Of a stretch of 62,000 nt of DNA, positions 33,401 to 44,465 are shown one piece after another. The notes below the pieces were generated by a model. It did no database searches. It saw only the letters and a list, made by a program, of their open reading frames with translations, and was not told the origin of the DNA. How positions within the stretch are numbered: the stretch's first letter is position 1; each line of letters starts with the position of its first letter. Origin of the DNA: Phoronis australis (Eukaryota; Phoronida; Phoronidae); contig NMRA01000022.1 in NCBI GenBank assembly GCA_002633005.1, positions 493,715 through 555,714 on the forward strand, given 5' to 3'. A program made the position numbers and the translations under genes.

Positions 33401-36400
33401 AATCCAGGAGAATTGGTTTCACTAAATTTGACATGGGAGGGGAGGGCGTATAGTGCCATTCTCATGTGAATTTCAGTGGATGTAATTCTGTTATTTTTTC
33501 ACAAAAAGTTTAGTCAGAATTTGTTTTGACATTGGGACACGGTTTGCCTGGTATTCGGAATTTTACCAAATTTGCCTGGTTGTAATCGTGGGGGAGGGGA
33601 TGAGTTGCCATGTTTGTTTACTCAACATTCTAATTGTCGCTGTAATATGAAGGTGCTGGTGTTGACGCATGCGTGGTATTGCACTGTCTGGTTCCTCTGG
33701 CCACTGCCTGCCAATAGGAGCGACAAAAATACCTATATTACAGGAGTCAGCAGGAATCCTTGGGATCATGAATTAATCTTGAAGTTAATTTTTTCATGAA
33801 ATATTTACAGGATTTTGAAATATGTTGGAAAGCAGGTGTGTTATCAGGTGTGGTAAGGACAACCATAAATAAGTTGTAAACAAGGATCATAAATCTCTTG
33901 ACACCCCTAGCCTATTCTTAAGAGTGGTCTCATGGTCAATAAACTAACTATCAAGTTGTAGCCCATAAATAGGGCCGTCCTGGATTACGCCGTGACACTT
34001 GAACCTCGCTGTATTTACCCTCATCTGTCAGGCACATTTGCTGTCTCATTTTTATGCCACTGGAGTTTCATTTGTTAGTTGTTGTTGTTGTCTGTGATTC
34101 TGTTTCTTGGTTACATTACTCTATTCGTCCTTTCAATGCCAACGAAGTATTACTGCTGTGCTGTGGGCTGCAACTCCCGACGTGTGAAAAAGTTTGATAA
34201 ACTGGACAAATACCGGTGGATGCGTGATATGAAATTCTTTGCCTTCACGACATCAATGAGAGACACGAAAATGTGCCTGATTTCCAAACCTAGGTCATGC
34301 GCTTTCTTATCTCGTGGACAAAGGAGTATTTTATCGTTGTGTAATCCGGGATGCACCTATTGGAATAAACTGTTTAGATAAGCATGGGACTACTTTAAGC
34401 ACAACGGCTAAATTCACTGCATAGTTATATGCACAAGGTTTTCCTTAAGATTATCTTGAACCTTTGTCACAAAATGGGGATTTTTGCAACATTCCTCATG
34501 TCTAGCAAAATACATTATTTTCATTCTGAGGGAACTTCAAATACGAAATACATAACACGTACCTAGAAAAAAAGATTTTGCAAAGCCAACTTCAACCAAG
34601 TTCAAAGGTCACAGCAAATCTACCGCCAGGCACATGTGGATTATGCAATTCACAGTCCTTTCATTCATTAAATAGCCATAATATTGAGTGTATGAAGTGT
34701 ACATAGCATTGAAAGATGCCGTGGAAAACAAAACGAAGACAATACGAAATTTTGACCCTGAGGGAGTTGTGCCTGTGCGTGCATATGACCATTGATAAGG
34801 TATGACGAATGTACTGACTTGCCGCATCTAGTGGTGTCTGTCACTTTTTGAAAAAGATAAATCCTCACCTAAATTCATTTGATTCATCGGTCATCTGATG
34901 TTCGCTGTTTGGATCTCGTTTTCATGGTGTGCTTTAACCACAGATACTCAATTTCTATTCTCCATTTCGTTGTATCCCACGCGGTTCATATGTTGTGTAC
35001 CAAAATGCACTGTTGACCTGCTCCTGATCTGACACCTAAGTTTGACCCGAGGCAATGAAAACTGACTTAGACAATCGTTTTAGTGATATTTAAATTAATT
35101 ATGCACTGCAAATTCACTTGACATGTAAAGGTTATGTTGACTGAAAACAAGTTTTGACCTAATAGTTAATAAAAAGCCTTGAGATTTTGACAACTCGCGA
35201 CGTTTTTGGCTTTTTCTCAGCTTTGGGAAATTGGCTTTATTTGAACTTAGGAACATGACTTCTTGAAAAGGGCTTGACTTTGGATTTCACTGAAACTTTC
35301 CAATTTTATTATTTATTCGTCAATCTCAAAAACTTTATCTAGCATTTTTGTTTTAAACGCCTAGTTTCGCTTACTGACAATTATGACTGCTGTTTTTTAC
35401 AAAAATACCTTATATTTTGTGCGTTAATATGGCTTAGAAACCAAACTAAATGAGTAATTGAAAACACCCAAATGTATTTTGAGGTAAATTGTGAAGTTTC
35501 CATTTTAAAATGTTTCATTAAAGTCGACCAAGTGGTTATTTTGCTATGAATATACCTTTCCTAAAACTGAACTTTTGACTTAAAAAAGGTGGTAACTTAC
35601 CAATAATAGTACCACTAAAATACAAAACATATTTTTGTAATCCCAGATCTTTTTTCTTTCAGAAAATATATACCTTTATTTGTTGTTGTTGTCTGTTTTT
35701 TGATATACGAGTTAGAATGGAGGTCACTAAATAAGGTTTTGCCTTAACTTGTTTAAACTAGGGTTCCTGAACTTATGGAAGAGTGGGAGATTCGTCAAAA
35801 GGGTGTAAATTTTGGATAAAGTACTCACTCAGAGACTGTGTTGTTGCTGTTCCCTATGTTTTGGACTGCTCTCTTCAGTTCTTTGTCAACGAATAACAGG
35901 TTGTCGATGTTTCCTGCTGTTCTGTGGTTGCGTTATTCAGTCTATATCCTTTTGATGTAGTTAACTGATTTTTTTCCATTCAAACAATGGAAACGTTCAA
36001 CTTTCAATAGTGGATTTAGATTTTAGATTTTACAATCCTCAGAGAGGGTCTAAAATGGTTGGGACAGAGTGTTGCCACAAACAAGCAGTAGTTAACTCTG
36101 ACTCAGACACTCATCTCCCACAATCCTCAAACAAGAGGAGCTGCTCATCAAATCCAGGCACTGTGGTAAGTGGCTATTGTAATTCGAATGGTGTAGATTA
36201 GTGTGGAGCTGTGTTCATTAGGGTAGCCTGCATCTGAACATGACCAAGACAAATGAGTTTTTGTCTATAGTGGCTTGGTGTCATTGCAGCTCAACAAGTT
36301 AGGATATACCAACATTGACGCACTAGAACCAGCTCACGGTATGTTGGAGCGAGCTAGAGAGAAGGAGGTGTATACCAACTTCATAGAAGACTACATTGAT

Positions 36401-38881
36401 AATGGACACAACAAGATGATAGCTGATGGTATATTGGTTATTAGTAATTTTTAATGGCATGTTTACGCTAAGCATTAAAAATCTCTAACTCAAAACATGA
36501 GACCTTAGACCCTGGTCACGGTGCTTATGTTCAACACGCTTGTTACTGCCAGCAGTACATGAATACCCGATTGTGAAGTTGCCTGTGATGTGTTGTATGC
36601 AGGAAGCTCTGACCAAATTGATGTTTTTGAAGTCAGGCAACTCATTAGCAAATTTCAATGGCCAGTATTGAACAATTTGAACTTTATCTTGCATTTTTGT
36701 TCTCTTAAAATAATCCTAAGTACACTCAAACTTGTTTAAAAAAGCAATGGTGAGAGACTAATAACCATTTTCGGATGTAGCGGTGACACGATGAAACACG
36801 GTTTGTCAGTAGATGACAACATAGTGGTTGGGTGACAGTATTCTACATTCTTTTATGGAGATTTAACGCTGTGCAATTTCCCAGTGTTTTTCATAACGAT
36901 ACTTTGCTGTCAAATTGCCATTGTTGTGCAGTGGGATATTCAAACGTTTCACACAAAAAAGGCTTGTCTCAAAGTGTCTGTAATAATAGAATGTGGCATT
37001 TGTTTCAGTCATCTTAGCTTATATTGCACACCAGAATCACAGATTAGGTCTCACAAATTAGGTCATACAAATTAGGTCACACAAAAATGTGTACTCAGAA
37101 TGTTGAAGAGTTGTATGTAGAATTTTTCTTCGTGACAGATAGGATTAAACAAAAATAAGTACTTGTCACATGTAATTTCCTGATCCAAAAAATTCATTAT
37201 TTTGTTGCACAAGTGTCGTGCCGCTGTCATCCAAATTTCACAGGAAGTTCGTAGTCGAACCAATTTGCACATTTTCTCGCAATTACGTATCTAATTGTTC
37301 GAGAGTTATTTCAGAGCAGTGAAATACTTCCTTAAGAAATGTTCTTTGTTCAGGAAGCTATGATGTTCTTGGTGTAGCTGGCGGTATGGGTGAAGGTCAT
37401 ATCCCATGCAGTGCCTTGAAGGAGATGGCTAGGATAGTAAAACCGGGTGAGTCTCCATCCAGCCATTCATATGATGGTTATAAAGGAGTTTTCAAAAAAT
37501 GAACATTTTTGGCAGCCCACACAAATATTTGTAATCATGTCTGGAGTCAGTTTACATTAAAAATTCTGCAAGTTGGGACAAAAATAATGGCTAATATTAA
37601 AAGTTTTGTAGTTCTGTATTTTTTGGAGGCTTACACCACTATGACATTTTGCCCAAATTAGTTTGGTGACAGTTGTGTTGTACAAAACGTGACAAATTCT
37701 GAAATTTATTTCTGTAGAGAAATGTGATGAAATACAATTTCACTTGTCCACCATATTGTGCTCCAAATTGAAGAATTTTTACTGTAGTCAGTACACAACA
37801 CCAGTCGTCTTAGCCAGTCAGACACCTATTTTTAGACCAACTTCAAAATACAGCTAGCATACAATGCGTGTAAAATTTATGTAGTCCTCAAAATTCTACA
37901 CCACTTGGATAGCTCTGCTTGTCACCTCATTATGAAGCTTCAGCATGTAGAGTTCACAATGTCATGGGGCGCATGCAAATCTAGTAGTGATCAACTGACA
38001 ATAGTTGGGTTCATCCAAAAATTGTCTGCTGTTTATAATTGATCTTTTGTCAGCATTTGGAGGTTAGAGAGGTGGATTCCAAAAAAGGACTCAAAGTAAC
38101 AAAAATGGCCAATAGGTGGTGCAAAATATTCAAATCTAGACACTTATTTACCAAATTCCATGAAAATTGATCAAGAAATTCCGAATATAGAGGCACACAT
38201 AGAAAGCTAAAATTGCTAGGGGACACAGCTGTAGTTGTATTGGTATGAAACGGTGCATCATCTGTCATCAGTTTCATAGGGACATATCTGCCTAATCTTG
38301 TAACCCTGAAAGGGGTTCAGGAGCTACAGCAGCGAATGCCTGAAGCCCAAACAGAGATGATGGCAATATGCACACATGGTTGTATAATTATGTGGATGCA
38401 CAAAAGTGGCCACTAGCTGGCGCCGAATACATATTTGGTATATTTATCTAGAATTTTTTATTTTAAGCCTCTATTTTGGGTATCATATTGTTCAGTTTAC
38501 TTGCAAATACCCAGAGGAAATCAGCAGCGTGGTTGGACTATTGCAAGGTTCAAAGGTCAATGGTTCAACGACTGACTGACTACAGGCATTAGTTAGATCC
38601 ATAGTGACCGTATAGTTTGTGAATTAAAAATGGCCGTTGTGTGTTTTTCGTCTTGGTACACTAGAAACATATGTTCTTGCTACATATCTCCTTCAGGAGG
38701 TTATGTGGTCATCGTGATGCGAGAAGAGTACTTGGAGACGGTACAAGCGTATAAAGGTCACTTGGAGCCACTCATGAAACAGATGGAGAAGGAAGGCATT
38801 TGGCAGACTGTGTCACGTGTTGTGGTGCCAAAGTACTCCTTTGAGAACAATGGTGTCATCTTCACGTTCAAGGTATATTGA
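30492..38881 (+). CDS. METTL27-like methyltransferase, module A (5 exons)
   Basis: Exons: 30492-30632, 32011-32136, 36290-36428, 37354-37446 and 38697-38872 (to the stop at 38881 if read through). All junctions are AG/GT and the phases agree (0, 0, 1, 1). From the ATG at 30498 this gives 225 aa (MSATSSEEHD ... FTFKVY), close to the usual size of METTL27/WBSCR27. Domains in order: GAHRKGI and EYYSKWGE near residues 19-40; LCPGTYNGP; SAM-binding motif I ILDCAAGTGFLG (about 74-85); LEPAHGML; the conserved GVAGGMGEGHIPC; and GGYVVIVMREEYL. This is a class I Rossmann methyltransferase whose substrate is not known. The acceptor TTCAG at 30487-30491 leaves ATCAAA before the ATG, so a leader exon upstream is likely. 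The last exon can end at FKVY-stop or splice in phase to module B. Confidence 0.85.
34136..34260 (+). pseudogene. THAP domain fragment in an intron
   Basis: MPTKYYCCAVGCNSRRVKKF followed by MRDMKFFAF has the THAP layout: Met-Pro start, C-x4-C (CCAVGC), then an F-F-x-F stretch where the family has FxFP. After FFAF the frame loses the W and the second C-x2-H pair. It is a truncated fragment, on the same strand as the surrounding gene but unrelated to it. Confidence 0.5.
36055..36165 (+). other. Possible alternative first exon
   Basis: Inside the second intron of module A, 36055-36165 reads MVGTECCHKQAVVNSDSD, continues Ser/Asn rich for 37 codons, and ends at a strong donor CTGTG|GTAAGT. It finishes in phase 0, which is what exon 3 at 36290 needs. 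If used, the product would lack SAM motif I. It shows no similarity to known parts of the family, so chance is possible. Confidence 0.25.
38040..38620 (+). repeat. CCACTAG repeat fragments in the module A intron
   Basis: Carries ATGGCCAATAGGTGGTGC (38105), TGGCCACTAGCTGGCGCC (38407-38424) and the associated TTTCATAGGGACATAT, CAGGAGCTACAGCAG and CAGAGATGATGGC lines. These match the longer copies at 49600-51070 and 54950-58500. Confidence 0.7.
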
Positions 38882-39362
38882 GCTGGATATGGTTTTCGTT
38901 TTTTTCCAAAAGCTTTATTAAGGAAAACATATAGGTAACTAACGTGTTTGATTGGTTGATAACTGTTCATACCACATACAAACATACATACATACATACA
39001 TAAATACACTCACCTATCTCATGGTGGGGTCCATTTGGAACTCAAACAACATCATAACATACCGTATGGTTTTCTTCTGAAAATAAATAAATTTTATGNG
39101 CGGTCATGTTGTTTCTCACCCGTGTTAATGAGTTCACCGAGTCATAATTTTTCAGTTTGCAAATCATAAATTACACGGTTTGGCATGGATTTTATGTCAT
39201 TTAATGATGGAATGATTATCATGTAAATCTGGAGAATGCCTACTGCACTGCCTCAACAGTTTGATGAGTTGGAATTCATTTAATACACTTTTTTAACCAG
39301 GTATTGTATAAAAGCTGCAGAAGAATAATTGACAATTTGCACCGAATGACCTTTTCCATTAG

Positions 39363-42300
39363 GTGTCCCCAGACAGTCACTCGGCAAGCAACTCGGAACA
39401 TGATGCAGCAGCCTGCTGTGTAAATGATGGTGCCCATCGCAAAGGAATCATGCCTAACGAAATGACAGAATATTACTCCAAGTGGGGAGAGAGTGGTGAT
39501 TATGAAAGGGTATTTTGCTCCGTTTTGCTTATTTGACTGAATTAAAAGTATGCATTATAGTGTGATTAATGAAAATTCTACACTTAGTGATATGGATCTT
39601 GTCTTTTGCAAAGTTTATGAAGAAGTTCAGCTGAATTTTCATTAGACATCCAATTCTTGGGGCATAATCTAATAAAAGTTTGTGCGCATTACAATTTCAC
39701 AAATTCAACTTGTTAATATGCAGTGGTCGCTCTAACTGTTCCTAGATCGCATTTTCCTAATTTTTTCTACTTTTTTGTGAAACACCTTTCCTAATTGTTT
39801 CTACTTTTTCTTGAAAAGCTGTTGGGAGCCCTGCTACTGTGAAAAGTATTGATCCAGTGCCAGTGAGTCAGAGCGTGACTAGAAGGCAATGATCTCAAAA
39901 GTTAACAATTCTTTTTGTTACATTAAGCAATGACTATTGTTTCTAACTATCCAATAGGATCTGTGCCCTGGTACTTACAATGGACCTTTGTATGCGGCTG
40001 AAGCTGTGTTTGAAGTTCTAGGAAAGGAGAGATTAGATGCACATATCTTAGACTGTGCTGCTGGAACTGGGTTTCTAGGAGTGGAGGTAAATTTCCCTCA
40101 GTTCTGTTTTTATATTTCAGTTACGGTAAAATTTCGCCAAATTCGGACAAAGGGTTGTCAAAACTATGGCAATTCTACACTTGTTAAGCACACTCGCCTT
40201 AATATTGCATGCACCAAAAATTATTCGGAAAAATAATTATTTTTTGTCCCTCATTTATTTTGCACGAGGCTACTTCCTAGAAACTTCTTGCTTCACCTAA
40301 TTCGCACTCACTCAGTTTTGCAACGCAAAGCTCATCCGTTAGCTCTAGTGATGCACCACTTAATTCATCCATTTGACTATGAGATATCTCATGCTGTTCT
40401 TTATTGTAATCTATTTTGCCTGGGGCATGTGAGGTTACAACATAAGGGTTGTTGATTAATATCATTTATTATGACGCAAGTAGAAAAGGTAATAAAGACA
40501 AGGCTGGGCAAGAAGGGCATAGGATAAAACACCAGAGGCATTTAGATAGAAGCGCCCTTAGTAATAGAGGAAATGACAACAAGGTAATGAAGAAAAGCCT
40601 GTAGGGCCTCACAGAAAAAGTGTAACAAGGAAAACACTGAACACTGAGATGGAGGGTGGGGAATTTGCTGAGTCAATGAGTTGCAGGTCTTGTGCGAAAC
40701 AAGGTAGGTGGCTGAATGAACTAGGCCATGCTAAACTGAACAGAGGAAAAATAACTGACCAATGAGATGTCGAGTAGAAGGGTGTATGAATACAAAAGTA
40801 GAGCATGGTGGATATATGAGTAATATAATATAAACCATAAAGGCGGATACATATATACATATACCCATAGTGTACCTAATTATCGGACGGAACCTAAATA
40901 TCGGACATTTCATAGAATCTTACTTGAAGCATAATCTGAGAATTAAATGACACCAATTTTTGTTCCGTTGTAATGCATTCAATGTCCGGCATCGTCTCGT
41001 TTCTTACAGCGTTGCCTCGTTTTGATTTCACCGAGAGAGGGTGCAATTTAGATCCCCAAGTTGGCCGAAAATGGACGATCGCATCAATTGATATAAAAGT
41101 TGAAAATAAAATCTTTTTCCACAATGAAACCATCTCATTGAACTGACAATATGTCACTGTTCCATTTTTTCATTTGTTTTTAAACTCAAGTCAAACCCCG
41201 ACCGCGCATGTGTGGGTGTCATATCAAGAAGCCAAAGTGATACCCAAAAACTGCAGTGAGTTTGCACGTGCTTTAGTCGTCTGCACTAATTCATCGAAAC
41301 GACTTGGCACCATCATCAGATTTCATTTTATGGATAATTTTGTTGCGAAAGGACCTGTGTTCTAGCAGCATATATGTCAAAACACTCGAGCTGAAATTTG
41401 GCTACACGGTGCCTGCGGCCATTACGTGGTTAGTTAGTTTTCTGCGGTGTGGCGTATGGGGAAACATGGTGTCCGATATTTAGGTTCTCCGAAGGTTTGC
41501 TTGTTGTGTTTTTTAAAGATCAGTCGGAACATAAATGTGGCTTTCAGTGACAAGATATAGTAAACAGAACAATTCCGTGAAGGTAAGTCTTTATTTCAGA
41601 AAAGAATTTACAACAATCCGTGGTATTTTCAATTAAACATAATGCAAAATGTGTCAAAACATCCGATAATTAGGTCACTTGACTGTATAGAAATGACAAA
41701 CAGAAAACTGGTGCTGATAAATGCATTAACAAGTTAAATTAAATAAAATGAGATGCAAGGGGGGACCTAGATGTGCGTGGTTTCACACACAGGGTCATAT
41801 TCTCAGAAGAGTGTTTCACCAATTCAGATTTCAAATGTACCTTATGTAAAGGCACAGGGACCATTCCCTGATGATGCCCTGGTTAAGACTGGACCCCATT
41901 TGTTACAAAGCAAGACGGCAAAGTGACAGAATGTATTTTCTGTATTACAAGTGATTTCATGCACGTAAACAATATTAACTGGTGGTGTTAAGATAAGACT
42001 TGTCTAAAGAAATAATGTTTTTCCCTTTTTCAAATGAGTGATAATAGCATGTCTAGTTTAGCTCCCTGAAGTCCCTGAGACTGCATCACAGCCATTTTGC
42101 CTTAATATGTACTTTTTAACAGTAATGAGCCTAAGTTATCTTACCAAATGTGTCAATCGGGAGATAAAGCCTTGTGTTTCTAACTCTTAAAAGAGGTCAT
42201 TGCTTTAACCATTTTATGAATGTGAAGGCCACCCAGCCCAAGTGTTGTGAATTTCATGCCTGTCACAATAAAATTGCATCTTTTTGAAAAAACGTGTTCA

Positions 42301-44465
42301 AGTTTTAATCAGTAGTGGTGTCCTGTAGTCTTGAGTATACACTGATTATTGATATTCCATTGTTAAGCCTCACGAATGTGACTTCACACCTGAAGATTCC
42401 CGCTATTAGCAGTGTCTTGATATTGTATTCTTCAGCTCAGCAAACTTGGCTTTACCAATATCGATGCCCTTGAGCCAGCCCATGGGATGCTTAAGAAAGC
42501 TGGTACCAAAGGGGTGTTTACTAAGCTTATTGAAGACTATATTGACTTTGGGCACAACACGGACATTCCCAATGGCAAGTAATTTGTCGTAATATAAAAA
42601 TTATGCAGTAAATCTTTCAAAACTCTTTACACTTATGCAAGTCGATGCTCACTCGTGTTTAAGTGAGAGTAGAGGAGACGAGCACAATTTCATTGCATGG
42701 TACTCTCCAGCTATTGTTTGTATATTCTTTTATTGTCAGATTTATACAGCTGTGTCAACTGGAACGATGTGGGCTAGTTGACATGACGTGAGCATTAGTG
42801 TCCTGCTGATGGTTTCATACATTCACATGTCAAGGGTTGCAAAACATGCTTCTTGCTGTTGTTTTTATCATAGATACTTTTGTGTGATTTTCAAAAAGCA
42901 TTTGCTAGCATTTTTGCCAACTTAGGGAGAGGCAGAGATACTCCCTTGAGCATTGTTTTCTTGTCACTTTGCTAACTTCCCGTGACTGAATGTTTTGCAG
43001 ATTCCTACGATGTGTTGGTCGTGGCTGGTGGCATGGGTGAAGGTCACATTCCATGTGATGGACTGAAAGAAATGGCGCGCATTGTCAAACCTGGTGAGTT
43101 CTTGTCTGCTTAGCAAGATTCATGAATCAATGTTTTTCATACGGTTTGTATGCAAAAGTAAGGGTTATGGTAAAAGTTCTTCACTTTGGTACACAATGTG
43201 GCAGACAAGTGAAATTCTACTTTTATAATATCAAATTTGTCATCAAAAAGATTTTTTTATTAATTTAAAATTGCACTATGTTTTAAGCATGGTTTGTATA
43301 GTATGTCTGTCACCAAAGCATTTGGTAAATATTTGAGCACTAATGTAGCAGTGTAGTTACAACAATAGAGAATCATTATTTTAGGAATTAGTTTGTCCTA
43401 AATTGAAGAATATTTACAATAACAACTTCTACATTATGTAGGTGTGCTGTCAGATTTGTCTAAAAATTGTTAGATCTTCCCAAGGTGGTCCTTCAATGAA
43501 GTTTTCTCGTAGATGCTGAGATGTTACCTGTGATCATAACTGAGAAGTATTCATGTCTGGCTGACTGCAATCCAAATTTCATAAAGAATTTCATGATCGA
43601 AGTGGCAGCCGCAATAAATAGAACTGCCACTAGGTGGAGCAGCAGTGGATAGATCTGTTCAAAAATGATTGGCAATTGTGCAGTCTTCACACACTGGCCT
43701 GTATATTTTGTACTGATTCATCAGGCTGTTCCGTTCATTTTAGACTGTCACAATAAAATGCCAGCACATGTAATTATGCATGTACATAAAATTTGGTGTT
43801 AAACATTTTTTGGATGTGGTTAGTAAAGCGATTATTACACTGATCTACCTTACACCAACCAATTCAAGATTTGTCTTCATAATTGTTCAATTTCTGCTCT
43901 ACTCCTACAGTTAACATTCTCAAGTTTGGCACAGTCTCCAAAATTTTGTAACGCTGAAATTCAAGCCAAATTTGAATTTTCTTGATTCTGAAGATTGGGA
44001 CATGGATAATTTTGATGTTCATTATGATACCGGATACTGCATTCAGTAAAAACTAAGTTTGAGATAAAAGCATTGAAAATAGGGCACCAAGGCAAAATTT
44101 GTCTTTCACATGATTCTGGAATTTGGGACATCCAATGTAGTCTTATTTCTAAAATTTGGTAAAAGTTCCAATCTAGAGGACAAACAAATTAATTTGCACT
44201 GCATAAGCCGGAGAATTTTTAGGGTAACTGTGACTGAATTTCTAACACAGTCCTTCCTATATGTACAGGTGGCCATGTGTGTATTGTGATGAGAGAGGAG
44301 TACCTGCAGACTGTTGAAGAGTACAGAGATCGACTAGAACCACTTATGTCTGAAATGGAGAGAGTTGGCAAATGGGAACTAGTGTCGCGTACTATCAGAC
44401 CAAAGTACTCCTTTAACAACGACGGAGTTATATACATGTTCAGAGTAGAGTGTAATGGGTTCTAG
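39363..44465 (+). CDS. METTL27-like methyltransferase, module B (5 exons)
   Basis: Exons: 39363-39509, 39958-40086, 42436-42574, 43001-43093 and 44269-44465 (TAG). Exon lengths and phases copy module A (139 and 93 nt are identical), so the two arose by tandem duplication. The modules share GAHRKGI, EYYSKWGES, LCPGTYNGP, motif I ILDCAAGTGFLG, LEPAHGML, VAGGMGEGHIPC and IVMREEYL. The coding length is 234 aa. The first exon begins VSPDSHSASNSEHD directly after an acceptor (CCATTAG, whose TAG is also an in-frame stop), and its first Met is inside the conserved region. Module B therefore needs an upstream exon, and module A's last exon fits in phase (457 aa if fused). The intron after exon 3 has a GC donor. 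Both modules keep the motifs needed for SAM binding, so neither looks dead. Confidence 0.85.
40862..41687. mobile_element. Pogo/mariner-like non-autonomous element
   Basis: The left end TACCCATAGTGTACCTAATT and the right end (inverted) TACAGTCAAGTGACCTAATT are inverted relatives, both followed by ATCGGA. TA dinucleotides flank each end. A second inner inverted pair, AACCTAAATATCGGAC (40891-40906) and its complement at 41471-41486, gives four copies of the CCTAAxTATCGGA word. Such subterminal repeats are typical transposase binding sites. No intact transposase frame is present. It lies in the second intron of module B. Confidence 0.6.
42575..42580 (+). promoter_or_regulatory. GC-AG splice donor
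   Basis: The exon ends CCCAATG and the intron starts GCAAGT, the strong form typical of GC-AG introns. The only nearby GT (42579) would give phase 2 and break the frame of the next exon (43001, needing phase 1). Module A has an ordinary GT at the same site. Confidence 0.75.
43600..43660 (+). repeat. CCACTAG repeat fragment
   Basis: CTGCCACTAGGTGGAGCAG at 43624-43642 within the fourth intron of module B. A short isolated piece of the family seen in the cyclin J introns. Confidence 0.55.
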
